Source: Adiantum capillus-veneris (Eukaryota; Streptophyta; Polypodiopsida; Polypodiales; Pteridaceae). Taken from it: a stretch of DNA of 64,000 nucleotides. The translations under genes and the position numbers were made by a program. The notes below the pieces were generated by a model that had not been told where the DNA came from, ran no database searches, and was given only the letters and a program-made list of their open reading frames with translations. The DNA is taken from positions 3,849,001 to 3,913,000 of the forward strand of contig CM043963.1 in NCBI GenBank assembly GCA_014529385.2, in the 5' to 3' direction. Below are positions 1-9,855 of the stretch, piece by piece; position 1 is the first letter of the stretch; every line of letters begins with the position of its first letter.

Positions 1-2
1 TG

Positions 3-143
3 ACAGCTGTCGAAGAAAAAAGAAAGGAGTTGGTACACAGCATTGAGGATTTTCTTGCCCACATTCTCAAGAAGAATACAGCTCTCATGGCTGCTTTTTG
101 CTATGATCCCCTCATGGATGCATTCAAAGAACTTCGTATGCAG
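3..143 (+). CDS. Internal exon of an unidentified host gene (5' part outside window)
   Basis: The frame starting at base 3 is open from the window edge to CAG at 141-143 and is followed by a GT splice donor at 144. It encodes about 47 residues, charged at first (EEKRKE) and then apparently helical, ending ELRMQ. Codon use and the clean donor suggest a real exon. The next exon (691-1167) continues in the same phase after an intron of about 547 bp. I do not recognise the family. The start codon and most of the protein lie upstream of the window. Confidence 0.6.
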
Positions 144-690
144 GTTTGGATTATAGTTTGACTTTTATAGCTACCTGTTAAAAGCTGACTGCTTGTATGC
201 ACGTGGCTTGCTTATGTGTGCTAAAGATACCGTTCAAAATCATCTTCAAGAATCTTTGGTGATCTGTAATGCTTGATCCTGGGAAGCCCTAGTTGTGTTG
301 GTGGGTTAGTATGCCGCAATGTAGGAGGGCTAAGTGCTCTTTGATCTCAGATTGAAAGGATTTGTGTTGGTTATTAGTAATCAACTGAGGGTTCTTACAA
401 GTCCTGCTTGGAATGTTGTGTGCCCTTTGTCTCAAAGTGGTTGAGTGCTTTAAGCATTCCAACTTTCCTGAGTTCTTGGTCCACCATGTTGGCACTCTCC
501 TTTGCTCTCGGGGTGTGGAAATCGAGCTCTATAATCTGGCTATCTTTGGAGCATAGCAGTGTATAAGGTCCTATGAAAAATGCATGTGCATTAAAATTTT
601 GCACTTATCAAAGCTCTTTCAGGCTTGTTTTGCCTAGTCAGCTTTGTGGCAGTCATTTCCTAGTGTAATCTTTTGTGTTGGCAATGACAG

Positions 691-1167
691 GATTGCGACA
701 GGACGTTTCATCATATGTGGGTTTCCTGGTCTTTCTGGTCTCATAGATGTCTGTGGCCAGGTCCAAAGTACATGTTTGGTTTCAGATATGCTGCCTACAA
801 AGCGGCTCGGAAGCACTTGGATAAAGCTCAATCATCTGCAAGTGAAGGCGCACAGTCTCCTGGTTCTAATCATGAAATTGCCAAGGGTGTGATTCTGAGT
901 CCATCAACACGCAATAAAGTGATCCAAGCGTGGATTGAACATGACTTAGCACCCTATGCCAATGTAGTTCTTGTAAATTTTAGTATTCTTACTGCTTCTA
1001 TAGCTGTGATTGTGGGTTGTTTATTATGGATGCTAAGAACGGTGCATAGCTCTGTGAATACCCATCACAAAGTTGAACCGGAGGGTGATAATGCGTGGGC
1101 CTCCTATGGAAGTTACATGCATCAAAAAGCTCAGCAGAACCCCCCAAGAACCTTTCAAAGACACTAA
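691..1167 (+). CDS. Last exon of the same gene: unknown single-pass membrane protein C-terminus
   Basis: The exon probably begins after the AG at 689-690 (upstream TGACAG) and stays open to the TAA at 1165-1167, giving about 158 residues. It starts with an aromatic, Trp/Cys/His-rich stretch (MWVSWSFWSHRCLWPGPKY) followed by FGFRYAAYKAARKHL. A hydrophilic Ser-rich linker follows. One strong hydrophobic segment (VNFSILTASIAVIVGCLLWML, about residues 92-112 of the exon) looks like a transmembrane helix. The tail is hydrophilic and ends in RTFQRH. The phase agrees with the exon ending at 143. I cannot name the family. The ATG at 715 is probably internal rather than the true start. Confidence 0.6.
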   Translation, partial: DCDRTFHHMWVSWSFWSHRCLWPGPKYMFGFRYAAYKAARKHLDKAQSSASEGAQSPGSNHEIAKGVILSPSTRNKVIQAWIEHDLAPYANVVLVNFSILTASIAVIVGCLLWMLRTVHSSVNTHHKVEPEGDNAWASYGSYMHQKAQQNPPRTFQRH

Positions 1168-1569
1168 ATGGAGAAGAGTGCTATCAAGGCTCAATACTCA
1201 ACACCTTTTATGTGAGGTGTCATTTTTGACAATAGGTTCTAAAAAGTACACATAAGGTCTTTGGACACCTTTTTAGTGTTCCTCTGATGGAACCACTAAA
1301 ATCTTAAGATGAGCTTCTTCAAAAGTTCTCAACTCTAGGCTAATCACTAAGCATTCAAGAGCTCATAATGCATTAGTTCAAAATTCAACTGTGATCAAAT
1401 TATTATAACGCTGATACGCCAAGCATCACTTACATAGTTGAATGTTAATTTATTTTTGATAACATGAGGTAAATTTTTTTTAATAAATAATTCATATTCC
1501 TATTACTGCCCCTTATATTTATAATGCCAGCAGGTTCTCTTTAGGCATGCAAAGTACACATCCATGTTC

Positions 1570-1571
<2 letters not shown>
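1168..1571. other. 3' flank of the host gene, no feature seen
   Basis: AT-rich sequence after the stop codon, presumably 3' UTR and intergenic DNA. I see no ORF, hairpin or repeat that I can support. Confidence 0.5.
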
Positions 1572-1607
<36 letters not shown>

Positions 1608-1645
1608 ACGCCGTGCTCACAAATTTACATTTTTTTTTTTTTTTG

Positions 1646-1734
<89 letters not shown>
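1572..1734. repeat. Compound simple repeat: poly-C, poly-T, (TC)n, (CA)n
   Basis: A 35-base C tract (1572-1606) is followed by a T tract, then (TC)n at about 1648-1677 running directly into (CA)n at 1677-1734. Short Pro-, Ser/Leu- and Thr/His-repeat ORFs read from it are artefacts. A C tract this long is likely to be length-variable and error-prone in sequencing. Confidence 0.95.
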
Positions 1735-1739
<5 letters not shown>

Positions 1740-1896
1740 AGAGCTAGTTCCCCCAATCTTAACCTGACCTTTCCTTTCTAATGGGATTGCATGAGTAAAG
1801 TACTTTGCCTTAAGAAACTACCTTACCTTTGGTAAATACCTTTCAACTCATTTTGTTAAAACACCCCCCCCCCCCCCTTCAAAAAAATAAAATAAA

Positions 1897-1934
<38 letters not shown>

Positions 1935-4896
1935 GCTCTACATTTAGCAACCTATTTGTACCTTGAAACAGTACTTGCATTTTCATGCACAAAACCTTAT
2001 TTAGACCTGGCCTTCTCATAGATAATTAGGGAGTTCCTTGTCTTTGGGAAGCTTCTCGTCAAACTTGTTTTTTAAACCCGGACCTAGCATTTCATATGTT
2101 GGTGAGAACCAGGGCTTGACTAAAATGAAAACTTTAAACAAAGTGAGGAAACCCTCTCCTATGGAACTATTTAATCCTAAGCGACATTTAGTGGGTCCCT
2201 TGGTGGTTGTTGAACCTAAGTGGGAATTGGCCTTGTATTGGCTTTGGTTGTTAATGGACTTTGGTATGGAGGAGGGGCATTAATTGTGCATCCTCCTTAG
2301 GAGCACTAATTGTTGCTTGCCTCTTTGGTTATCTGCTTGGTCTTTTGCATGGTATGACATCATTTCCTTTGCGCATCTCAAGCTATTGTATTGTCCCCTT
2401 GTTGGCTATGGACTACTGCTTCAAGTATGGTAAACATAGACCCCACCCCCCTATTTTGAATCTATCCTCTCCTTTGGTGATTTACATTGTGGACATGGCA
2501 CCATGTGATTGCTTAAATAGGCCTTATTCAATTACACCGGGGATTGGAGATTACTTCATATTACGACATGTTGGATTAGGCATGGAGAGGAGTAGTCATC
2601 CACTCGATAGCCTTCAATCTCTATGTATAGGTGTAAATTTCTCACCCTCACTTAGCCTTGTCTATTGTTTTCTCTCTCATTCAAAATTTGTACTTGCACT
2701 TGAGTAAGAGAGTGTATTTGGTGGGCCTTTTGCCTCTTCCCAAGTTGACTTATATTTTTATTTTTTGTAACAACACATGGCTTTTACATTCTTTACTATG
2801 AGTTGTTAAAACATTTCAAGATTTGATAAAGTTGGGATTTATCAAATTTTAGAATTTAGGTTCTAATCCTTTCTTGTTGGTTTTCTTAAACAAAATGTAG
2901 GGTTGTGTTAAGTGGATATCTTTTTTTGAGAGTACTTAAGAAAATTGACCTAAACTCTTGGTTATATGGTCATGATTTTGCAAATTAGATTGGTAAAATT
3001 TGATGATTTTGGGTGTTTTGACTTTGATGATTGTGAATTTTCAAACGTTCATTATGAGTTGTGGTGGTCTTAAAACCTCAAACCTAGCAGTAAACATTGA
3101 CTTAATGGTTTTTACTTTTCTCTTTGGGGTTGCTTAGAACTGCTTGGGAATGGTAAGACTAAGAAAGATGGGGATGCTTAGTGGTTTTTATTGTTCTTTG
3201 AGACCATCTTTGACCTAATGCTAAGCTCTTGATTGGGCTTATACTTTTTGATTCTAATCTAGTTCTGGCACTTCGTTATGGAATACTAAGGTAGAATAGG
3301 TTGGTCTAATCTTTTTTTCTTGCTCCTTTTGGTTTTGAATTGTCTTCTACCTAATGTTAAGCCCTTAGTTATGCCCATTTTCAAGAATATAAAATTTTGG
3401 GAAAGCTTCTTGGATACAACCGTACTCAAGATTTGATCCATGAATCTTAAATAGAGGCTGAAGCTTGTAAGCCAAGACATCCTCCTCCTCTCTATGATAT
3501 TTCGTAGCATTTGAGATCATTTGGAGTACTTTTATAGCATATAACTTTTGGGTTATTGTCATGGAAATTGGCAGTTCAAAGATCTTCTTGGATACACGCA
3601 AGCCAAAGCATGTAGGGAAATCACATGCATTCTTGAAACTTGGAGAATTTTTAAGCCAAGATTTTGATTGCAATGGACTTTTTAACTTTTCCTAAAACCT
3701 TTTGGGTATGTTAAGACTTATGGCCGCTTACCCTTTTTACTAGACCTTCTAATTGAAATGGTATGTTGTTGTATCTTTTAATGTTTAAAGATTTGAGAGT
3801 GCTTGGGAACTTGTATTTGCTTGCTTTGTATTCTGTGACTTTGATGTGGTTATGAGCCCTTGGCTATGGCTTGCTATGGGATATGGGGCTGCTTATGGAT
3901 TTTTTCTGAACCTTTTGATCTTTGATGTTGGCCTTGGGCCTAATGTTGTGCTCTTTGTTTTCCTAGACATTAATAGTGCCCTCTAAACCAATATAATGGT
4001 CTTTGACCTGATTTTAATCCCTTGGTTTTGGCATTCTATGGAAGATAGGGATGTTTTGAAGATGAGGTCTACTTTGGGTTCATACTAAACCTTTTGATTG
4101 TGTGATGACTGTCTTTTGCTTGGCTCTTGGTGTTACTACACTTTCAAAAATTTCCTTTTGTATGTAAAGATGGGGATCATATAGATCAAGGAAAATTGAG
4201 CAAATGGTTTCTTGTGTCTAACCTTCTAGACATTTATTGTTGCCTACTCTTTTATTAAAAATTTGGTGGCCTATACTTAGCATTAAATACAATTTGATGG
4301 CCTATACTTAGCATTAAATACAATCATGCTATTTTTTCTTCAAGAAATATCAATTTTCGAAGAACCTAGGCATGCTTGCTGTCTTGTTTGATCCATCTGA
4401 TTATATACTTGTTGGCTTGGACCTTGATTTGTTACCCTCGGCCTTAGTTATTTTGTGATGGATTAAAACTAATGATTCTGCAATCTAAAAACTAGATTGT
4501 TTTTTTGATGATAACTTTAAACAAACTATGATAAAATATGGATCTTGGGTATCGCTTCTCTCATGTAACACCCAAGAGGAAAATTTGGGTAATCTTGACT
4601 AGCTCAAACATAATTGTTTGTGCTTTGGTTATTGACACTGACGCTGTCAGCAATGCCTGGTTGCAAGCCTATTTTGCAACCATGGGCATACATCTACTCA
4701 AAGGTCCTTCGTTTATAAATAGTTTTTTATCTTCTCTCTATGTATGCCATCTTAACAAATACAAAATGTTTTCAGAATAAGGGATGGGAAACTATTGCTC
4801 ACTCCTCTTGGATGATTAAAAATAAATAAAAAAAATAAGAAGTCTTTTTGGTTTGGTTGATACTACTCTGAGAGATTGAGAGTAAGCTAAGCCTCA
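1735..4896 (+). repeat. Long dispersed repeat, copy A
   Basis: This 3.1-kb stretch is related along most of its length, in the same orientation, to 9855-12446. Shared landmarks include a (CA)n tract at about 1902-1930 followed by TGTAGCT, the phrase GGTATGACATCATTTCC near 2352, AGAGAGTGTATTTGGTGGG near 2706, AAATGTAGGGTT near 2894, CTTGGGAACTTG near 3800, and GATACTACTCTGAGAGATTG near 4859. Copy A carries about 590 bp (roughly 3180-3770) that copy B lacks. No conserved reading frame is shared, so it looks like a non-coding or fully decayed element. I found no LTRs, TIRs or target duplication for it. It also holds a C tract at 1864-1877 and a short duplication at about 4262-4325. Confidence 0.75.
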
Positions 4897-5984
4897 ACTT
4901 GTTCAAAGAGTTAAATAAATATGGAAAGCCAAACCTTGCCATCACATTGAACTCAAGGTTCTCAAGAGAGTGCAATTCCTTGACAAGGGGAAACTTATCT
5001 AAGTTCCTTTCAATTTAAACTTTCAAAACCCCTCCAAATGTGCATCCAATTTTGAACTATACATTCAAACTAAATGCTACTATACGCAATATGTTAGCAA
5101 TGTTTTTAGACTCTTCCTAAAATTTGATTGCAAATTTTTGAAGCCAAAAGCGACTTGTGAATCTAGTATTATTTGGTTTGACCATGCAATGTGGTATGCT
5201 TTGAACTACTTAGAGCTTTTGTTCCCGGATAAACCAACCAACTTTCATCTCTCTCTTTTTTGCTCTTGGCTTGAACGTCAAGCTTAGTCATTGGTTATTG
5301 TCGAGATAGCCTTCAACAATTTCAAAAGCCTGATGTTGGACGTTCTTAAAGAGCTCGAGTCTAATGAACCTAGCACCTTTTTTACCACAATGGGAATTAT
5401 AAGGGTTCCAAATTGGAGACTAACTTGCTTAAACCCTGTATTGATGAGGAATCAATACCTTCTCTAAAAAAGACCTATGTCCCTGTATTGATGAGGAATC
5501 AATACCTTCTCTAAAAAGACCTATGTCCCTTATTTCGCCCAACAACTCTCTTACATCTTTGTTAACTCCTAGATCTTCCTCTAGGAAAATTAGAGGACCT
5601 GCTAGAATTTCTACTAGAGGCATAGGCTAGAGTGCTCCTATTTGATATCTACTTCATAATCAGTTTGGTTTGATTGTAGGTGATTCTAAGGCCGTGGGGG
5701 CGAAAGACGATATTTAATAAATTGCAAAACATGCCATCATGGGAGATCAGAGAGCTTGAGGCTTTTTATATTAGAGATTAGGATATTAGAGAGATAAATG
5801 GTTTTAGGCTATGAGAAAGAGAAAGGTATGGCAGGTTGATTATGGTAGCATGATCGAGAGCTATTGAGCATGAAAACTATGTAATATTTAGTATAAATGG
5901 GTGACATGGAGCTTAATTTTGTAATATGGAAGAGATTAAGAGAGCAATTGCCCTTAATTAACTTGGTTATGGTGGCTTAATCCT
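4897..5984. other. Unassigned AT-rich DNA
   Basis: No convincing coding region or element. The only structure seen is the short tandem duplication at 5438-5530, listed separately. Confidence 0.5.
5438..5530. repeat. Two-copy tandem duplication, about 46 bp
   Basis: Units 5438-5484 and 5485-5530 are the same apart from one A in a homopolymer run. Each contains a small inverted motif (GTATTGATGAGGAATCAATAC) that could form a hairpin. Confidence 0.9.
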
Positions 5985-5994
5985 CCTCTAGGTG

Positions 5995-6056
<62 letters not shown>

Positions 6057-6104
6057 CTTCTCTTTTGAGAGCTTATCCCTTCAAGGAATGACTCTAGGCG
6101 TCAA

Positions 6105-6143
<39 letters not shown>

Positions 6144-6180
6144 CTTATCTTTTGAGAGCTTATCCCTTCAAGGAATGACT
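5985..6180. repeat. Tandem duplication, about 100 bp, containing (CA)n
   Basis: The unit consists of CTCTAGGYGTC, a (CA)n tract, and then CTTTTGAGAGCTTATCCCTT. It occurs twice (about 5985-6091 and 6092-6180). The CA tract is about 59 bp in the first unit (5996-6054) and about 35 bp in the second. Thr/His-repeat ORFs here are artefacts. Confidence 0.9.
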
Positions 6181-7438
6181 TTTGTACAATGTTTGTTTGA
6201 AAATGATTTTTTGGATTGGTTTCTTCCCAAAACTATCTTTTGTGAATGTTTTGAGAGTATCTTAACAATGTGATGGTGGGTTGGAATTATCATTATCCAA
6301 TCAAGCATTTAGTACAATACCAATTTCCTTAGGAACAGTCTTGTGCTTGACTACAAATTTGATAAATTTGCAAAATTTTGTAGATTGTTTGATGGCTTTG
6401 GGGAACATGTTTGCACTTGAGATATGAAAATTTTGGGTAATTCAACAATAAGAAGATTATTGGCTAAAGATTTGAACCATATTTTGGCTCAGCCTAGAAA
6501 CCCTCATCTTGATTTTTTAGCCTTACTTGGTTGTATGATCGACTTGGTTAGTATACTAGAATCTTCGCTCCATTTGAACCTATGCATGTACTTGTTGAAA
6601 GAGTGCTTTTTTAATAAAATTGTAAACGTACCTCCTCAATGGCTCCCGTAAAGCTACTAACCTTTTACAAAAATGGTTCATTTTGGGCTTAGCAAAGCAA
6701 CCGATAATGCTACCTTCATGTGTAAAAGGCTTGGTTGGTGCATAGCTCACAACAGACTCATTGGAACTGAATTTGTTCCTCACAATTTCTCCTTTACTCT
6801 CATCTCATGTACCATTGATAAGTGCTGTAGCAATATTGGGTATTCTCTAGATACCACAACATTGTCATTCTCTTTTCAACTTATAAAAGTCATAGATACA
6901 TCTTGATATTTGATGCTTTACTGGCATTTACACAAATATCACCAAAGACATCACAACCAATCTCAATTTGATACTTTCAAAATTTAGACTCATTTGTGCA
7001 GAAAAACCAAAACTCTATAAAGAATTTTTGCAAACTACCCCATTTAGATTGTTGAAAAAGGGGAAAATTACCAAAATGCAAATTCTTGAAATAGCCCTCA
7101 AAATTAAAATTTTCCCAATATACCCTTGTATCATTTTGGGATAGATTTGCCCCAATTTTACATAGTCTAATCTTTATGATAATGGAGTTCTATCTTCAAG
7201 TGTCTTAGACAAAACTATTCACCAATGAGCTCACAAGGAGAGGCATATGTGTCTAAAAATGATGAGCAATTTTATATTTGAGAGCCCACAATACCATTCA
7301 GAATCCGATTTCTATCATCTTCTATCGAGGCAGAACCAATCTTCTTATGAAGAGTTGGAATAAAAATTGTCTTTGAAGATGTTTGCGAGGTTATTGATTG
7401 GTCTTAATAACTCAAAAAAAATCATCTCTTCACACATG
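6181..7438. other. Unassigned AT-rich DNA
   Basis: Only short, unconvincing ORFs and no recognisable element. It is the left flank of the LTR element at 7444-9266. The TSD copy ACATT is at 7439-7443. Confidence 0.5.
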
Positions 7439-7443
7439 ACATT

Positions 7444-7507
7444 TGTTGTAACTTGAGCTAGGGTGGGTGGAGCCGGAGGATAGCCATGGTGTGGTGCTGA
7501 GCAGCAG

Positions 7508-7565
<58 letters not shown>

Positions 7566-7759
7566 AGAGATTCGACACAGAGATGCAACAAAAAAAATAA
7601 CGCTATATTAAGTTTATTGAAGGAAACCTTTACATAGCCTTTTGAAGTTGATGTCTACCTCACCTTTTCAACATGCAAACTCAACTAATTTGATGGCCTA
7701 TAGCTGTATGCTTTGAGTCCTGTTCTCACGGGCTAACCAACACGGGCTTGAACCCAACA
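7444..7759 (-). repeat. 3' LTR of the non-autonomous element
   Basis: 316 bp, TG...CA ends, contains (GA)n at about 7512-7563. It matches 8975-9266 almost exactly outside the microsatellite. The adjacent polypurine tract at 7761-7769 marks it as the 3' LTR on the minus strand. Confidence 0.93.
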
Positions 7760-8048
7760 ATCCCCCCCTCAAGCCCGAACTAGACAGACCCTCTCATGAA
7801 ACACCTCGAGTTTCTGGTGTACTCATCAACCGTGAGTTTTAGGTTTTCTCACAACCAAGGATTTTTGGTTTATCCATAACCTGGTGCTATTTACCCCCCC
7901 TTGAACAGATAGGGTGTAGGTCAAAAAAGTTAGCTACCAAAAATGGAGTTTTTGGTTCACTGCCAAACCTTGGGTTTAAGGTGCACCCAGTAACCTCATG
8001 AGAAGTGGTAAAAAAAATAGACTGAGAACTGACAAAAATTGGGAGGTC

Positions 8049-8579
8049 TTACCACTTATCTGTGTGGTGGCAGTGTCTATATCCCGTACAAATTTTGATA
8101 TGATGAAAGCTGACAAGCATGACAATAACCGACAATGTAAAAGAAAAAGCTTTGACTGAAAATTTATGACAAAACAAGAGTATAACAATGAATTGGTAAA
8201 CTAAGCTGTGAAAACTTGTGCTGCAACCTCGAAGGAGATCTTTATGGTGTAGCATTTGTTGATGTACCAAAAGCTCGAAACAAAGTGTTGAAAAAGTCAT
8301 CGGGGGCTTTCTTATCACATAAGCTATGAATTTGGATTTACCTCCTTGCTCTTCTTTGGCATCACTATCCAAAGCCAAGTTATTCACCAATTGGTCAAAT
8401 AATTCAACATCAATATTCTTACCATCATTAGACGGTTTCTTTTCAGATGTATCAAACGCTGCATGATGCTCATCCCTCAGAAAATCCTCCATGTTGTAGT
8501 AGTCGGTGTTTTGATTTGCACTAAAGACCACCTCTTTGCCGATTATCACTGCTCCATTATCATTGCTGAGATCCTCCAT
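8049..8579 (-). CDS. Unrecognised ORF inside the non-autonomous element (possible captured exon)
   Basis: A 176-codon ORF starts MEDLSND. About the first 110 residues are acidic and polar (DYYNMEDFLRDEHH, VELFDQLVNNLALDSDAK) and look like a normal cellular protein. The rest is hydrophobic, Phe/His-rich and probably non-coding read-through. It matches no retrotransposon protein that I know. GGTAAG and GGAGGTAAA inside it could be old splice donors, which would fit capture of a host gene fragment. The start was chosen as the first ATG. Function is unknown. Confidence 0.35.
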   Translation of the reverse strand: MEDLSNDNGAVIIGKEVVFSANQNTDYYNMEDFLRDEHHAAFDTSEKKPSNDGKNIDVELFDQLVNNLALDSDAKEEQGGKSKFIAYVIRKPPMTFSTLCFELLVHQQMLHHKDLLRGCSTSFHSLVYQFIVILLFCHKFSVKAFSFTLSVIVMLVSFHHIKICTGYRHCHHTDKW

Positions 8580-8960
8580 ACGAAATCTGCATGCAAAACC
8601 TTGTCTATTTGCTATGACCGAGCACTAAAAGATGTGGCTGGTCTTGCAAGGTGTGAATGAGCTCTCACTTAAATCCAAAGACTTCAAATAAGGGGGACAG
8701 TTTTATAAACAGGAAATAAAAAACCTGAAATGGCGAATTCTGTAACAGCAAACAGTGCGCGATGGCGTTTTTCTAGTGCAGAGCCTGTAGAGGCCGAATC
8801 GGCAAGGGTCAAGAGGAGAAATCTTCCCAGCAAGCCAGGGCGAATCTATTGACAACAATATCGTCCAATTCTGAGCATGTCGACTTTCTCTACTCTTCAC
8901 ATGAGATGGTACCCGCGAGCTGATGCTTAAGTCGAGGCTATGGCAATTGGACGCCAAGAG

Positions 8961-8972
8961 GCTCTGATACCA
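8961..8972 (-). other. Primer-binding site for initiator-Met tRNA
   Basis: The minus strand reads TGGTATCAGAGC, two bases after the LTR end. This is the usual Ty1/copia primer site. Confidence 0.93.
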
Positions 8973-8974
8973 GT

Positions 8975-9038
8975 TGTTGTAACTTGAGCTAGGGCGGGTG
9001 GAGCCGGAGGATAGCCATGGTGTGGTGCTGAGCAGTAG

Positions 9039-9071
<33 letters not shown>

Positions 9072-9266
9072 CAGAGATTCGACACAGAGATGCAACAAAA
9101 AAAATAACGCTATATTAAGTTTATTGAAGGAAACCTTTACATAGCCTTTTGAAGTTGATGTCTACCTCACTTTTTCAACATGCAAACTCAACTAATTTGA
9201 TGGCCTATAGCTGTATGCTTTGAGTCCTGTTCTCACGGGCTAACCGACACGGGCTTGAACCCAACA
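8975..9266 (-). repeat. 5' LTR of the non-autonomous element
   Basis: 292 bp. Its (GA)n tract (about 9042-9070) is shorter than in the partner LTR. It is followed by the TSD ACATT at 9267-9271. Confidence 0.93.
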
Positions 9267-9271
9267 ACATT

Positions 9272-9779
9272 ATCCAATGTTATGAAAATACCCCACTTAC
9301 TGGGAAGTTTGGACTCATTAATATCTTACTTGAAACTGTATAAAAAAAGCTTCAAGGCTATAATAAGATCTCACTTATTGGGAAACCCAAATGGGTTAAA
9401 AAATAAAATATATAAACACCAAACTATTTCAATGAATTTGAATTGTAAGAAATTAAATCTTGGATGGAGGACAACATTTAATTTGGTGGACTTTGTTGTA
9501 GACAATGTAAAGGAATTTTGATGGAATTTAAACAATGTGAAGGAATCTTGATGGGCTTTTCATGCTCGCCAATTATTTGTAGCTTATATCTTGCCTTTTT
9601 TTTGGTATAAATGGTTACAAAAAAAATGGCTTACAAAAATTCATGCAAAATACTTAGTCTCTTCTCTGAAACTTATAGATATATGGATGGTATCCTAAAT
9701 ACCAATAATAGATCCTTCCAATATGAGTTACCTTGTATTTACCATGATATAGGACCTAGTTATGTACTTAAATTGGATA
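9272..9779. other. Unassigned DNA
   Basis: No supported feature between the LTR element and the microsatellite cluster. Confidence 0.5.
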
Positions 9780-9819
9780 CAGGTGTGTGTGTGTGTGTGT
9801 GTACGTGCGCAAGCGCATG

Positions 9820-9854
<35 letters not shown>
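9780..9854. repeat. (GT)n / (GC-rich) / (CA)n compound microsatellite
   Basis: (GT)n at about 9782-9802, then an alternating purine-pyrimidine stretch, then (CA)n at about 9828-9854. The whole block alternates purine and pyrimidine and is therefore a potential Z-DNA-forming sequence. Confidence 0.9.

Positions 9855-9855
<1 letters not shown>

Larger units (their letters stand above)
7444..9266 (-). mobile_element. Complete non-autonomous LTR retrotransposon (TRIM/LARD-like, copia-type PBS)
   Basis: The element is 1823 bp and reads on the minus strand. Its LTRs (7444-7759 and 8975-9266) begin TGTTG and end CAACA. A 5-bp target duplication ACATT flanks it (7439-7443 and 9267-9271). Beside the right LTR lies a primer-binding site complementary to initiator-Met tRNA (8961-8972). 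Beside the left LTR is a G-rich polypurine tract on the minus strand (7761-7769). No gag, protease, reverse transcriptase or integrase is visible in the 1215-bp interior, so it must be moved by another element. The LTRs differ at only about four positions plus the length of a (GA)n tract, so insertion was fairly recent. Confidence 0.93.

Noticed and set aside
1519-1767. ORFs rich in Pro, Ser/Leu, Thr/His or Glu/Arg
   Set aside because: They read through poly-C and dinucleotide repeats. The same applies at 5992-6273, 7345-7578, 23762-23978, 37807-38368, 38415-38809, 49015-49476, 51575-51958, 59526-59778 and 63099-63401.
2038-2707. ORFs of 81 and 148 codons in dispersed repeat copy A
   Set aside because: The frames are not preserved in copy B (9855-12446), so they are chance ORFs.
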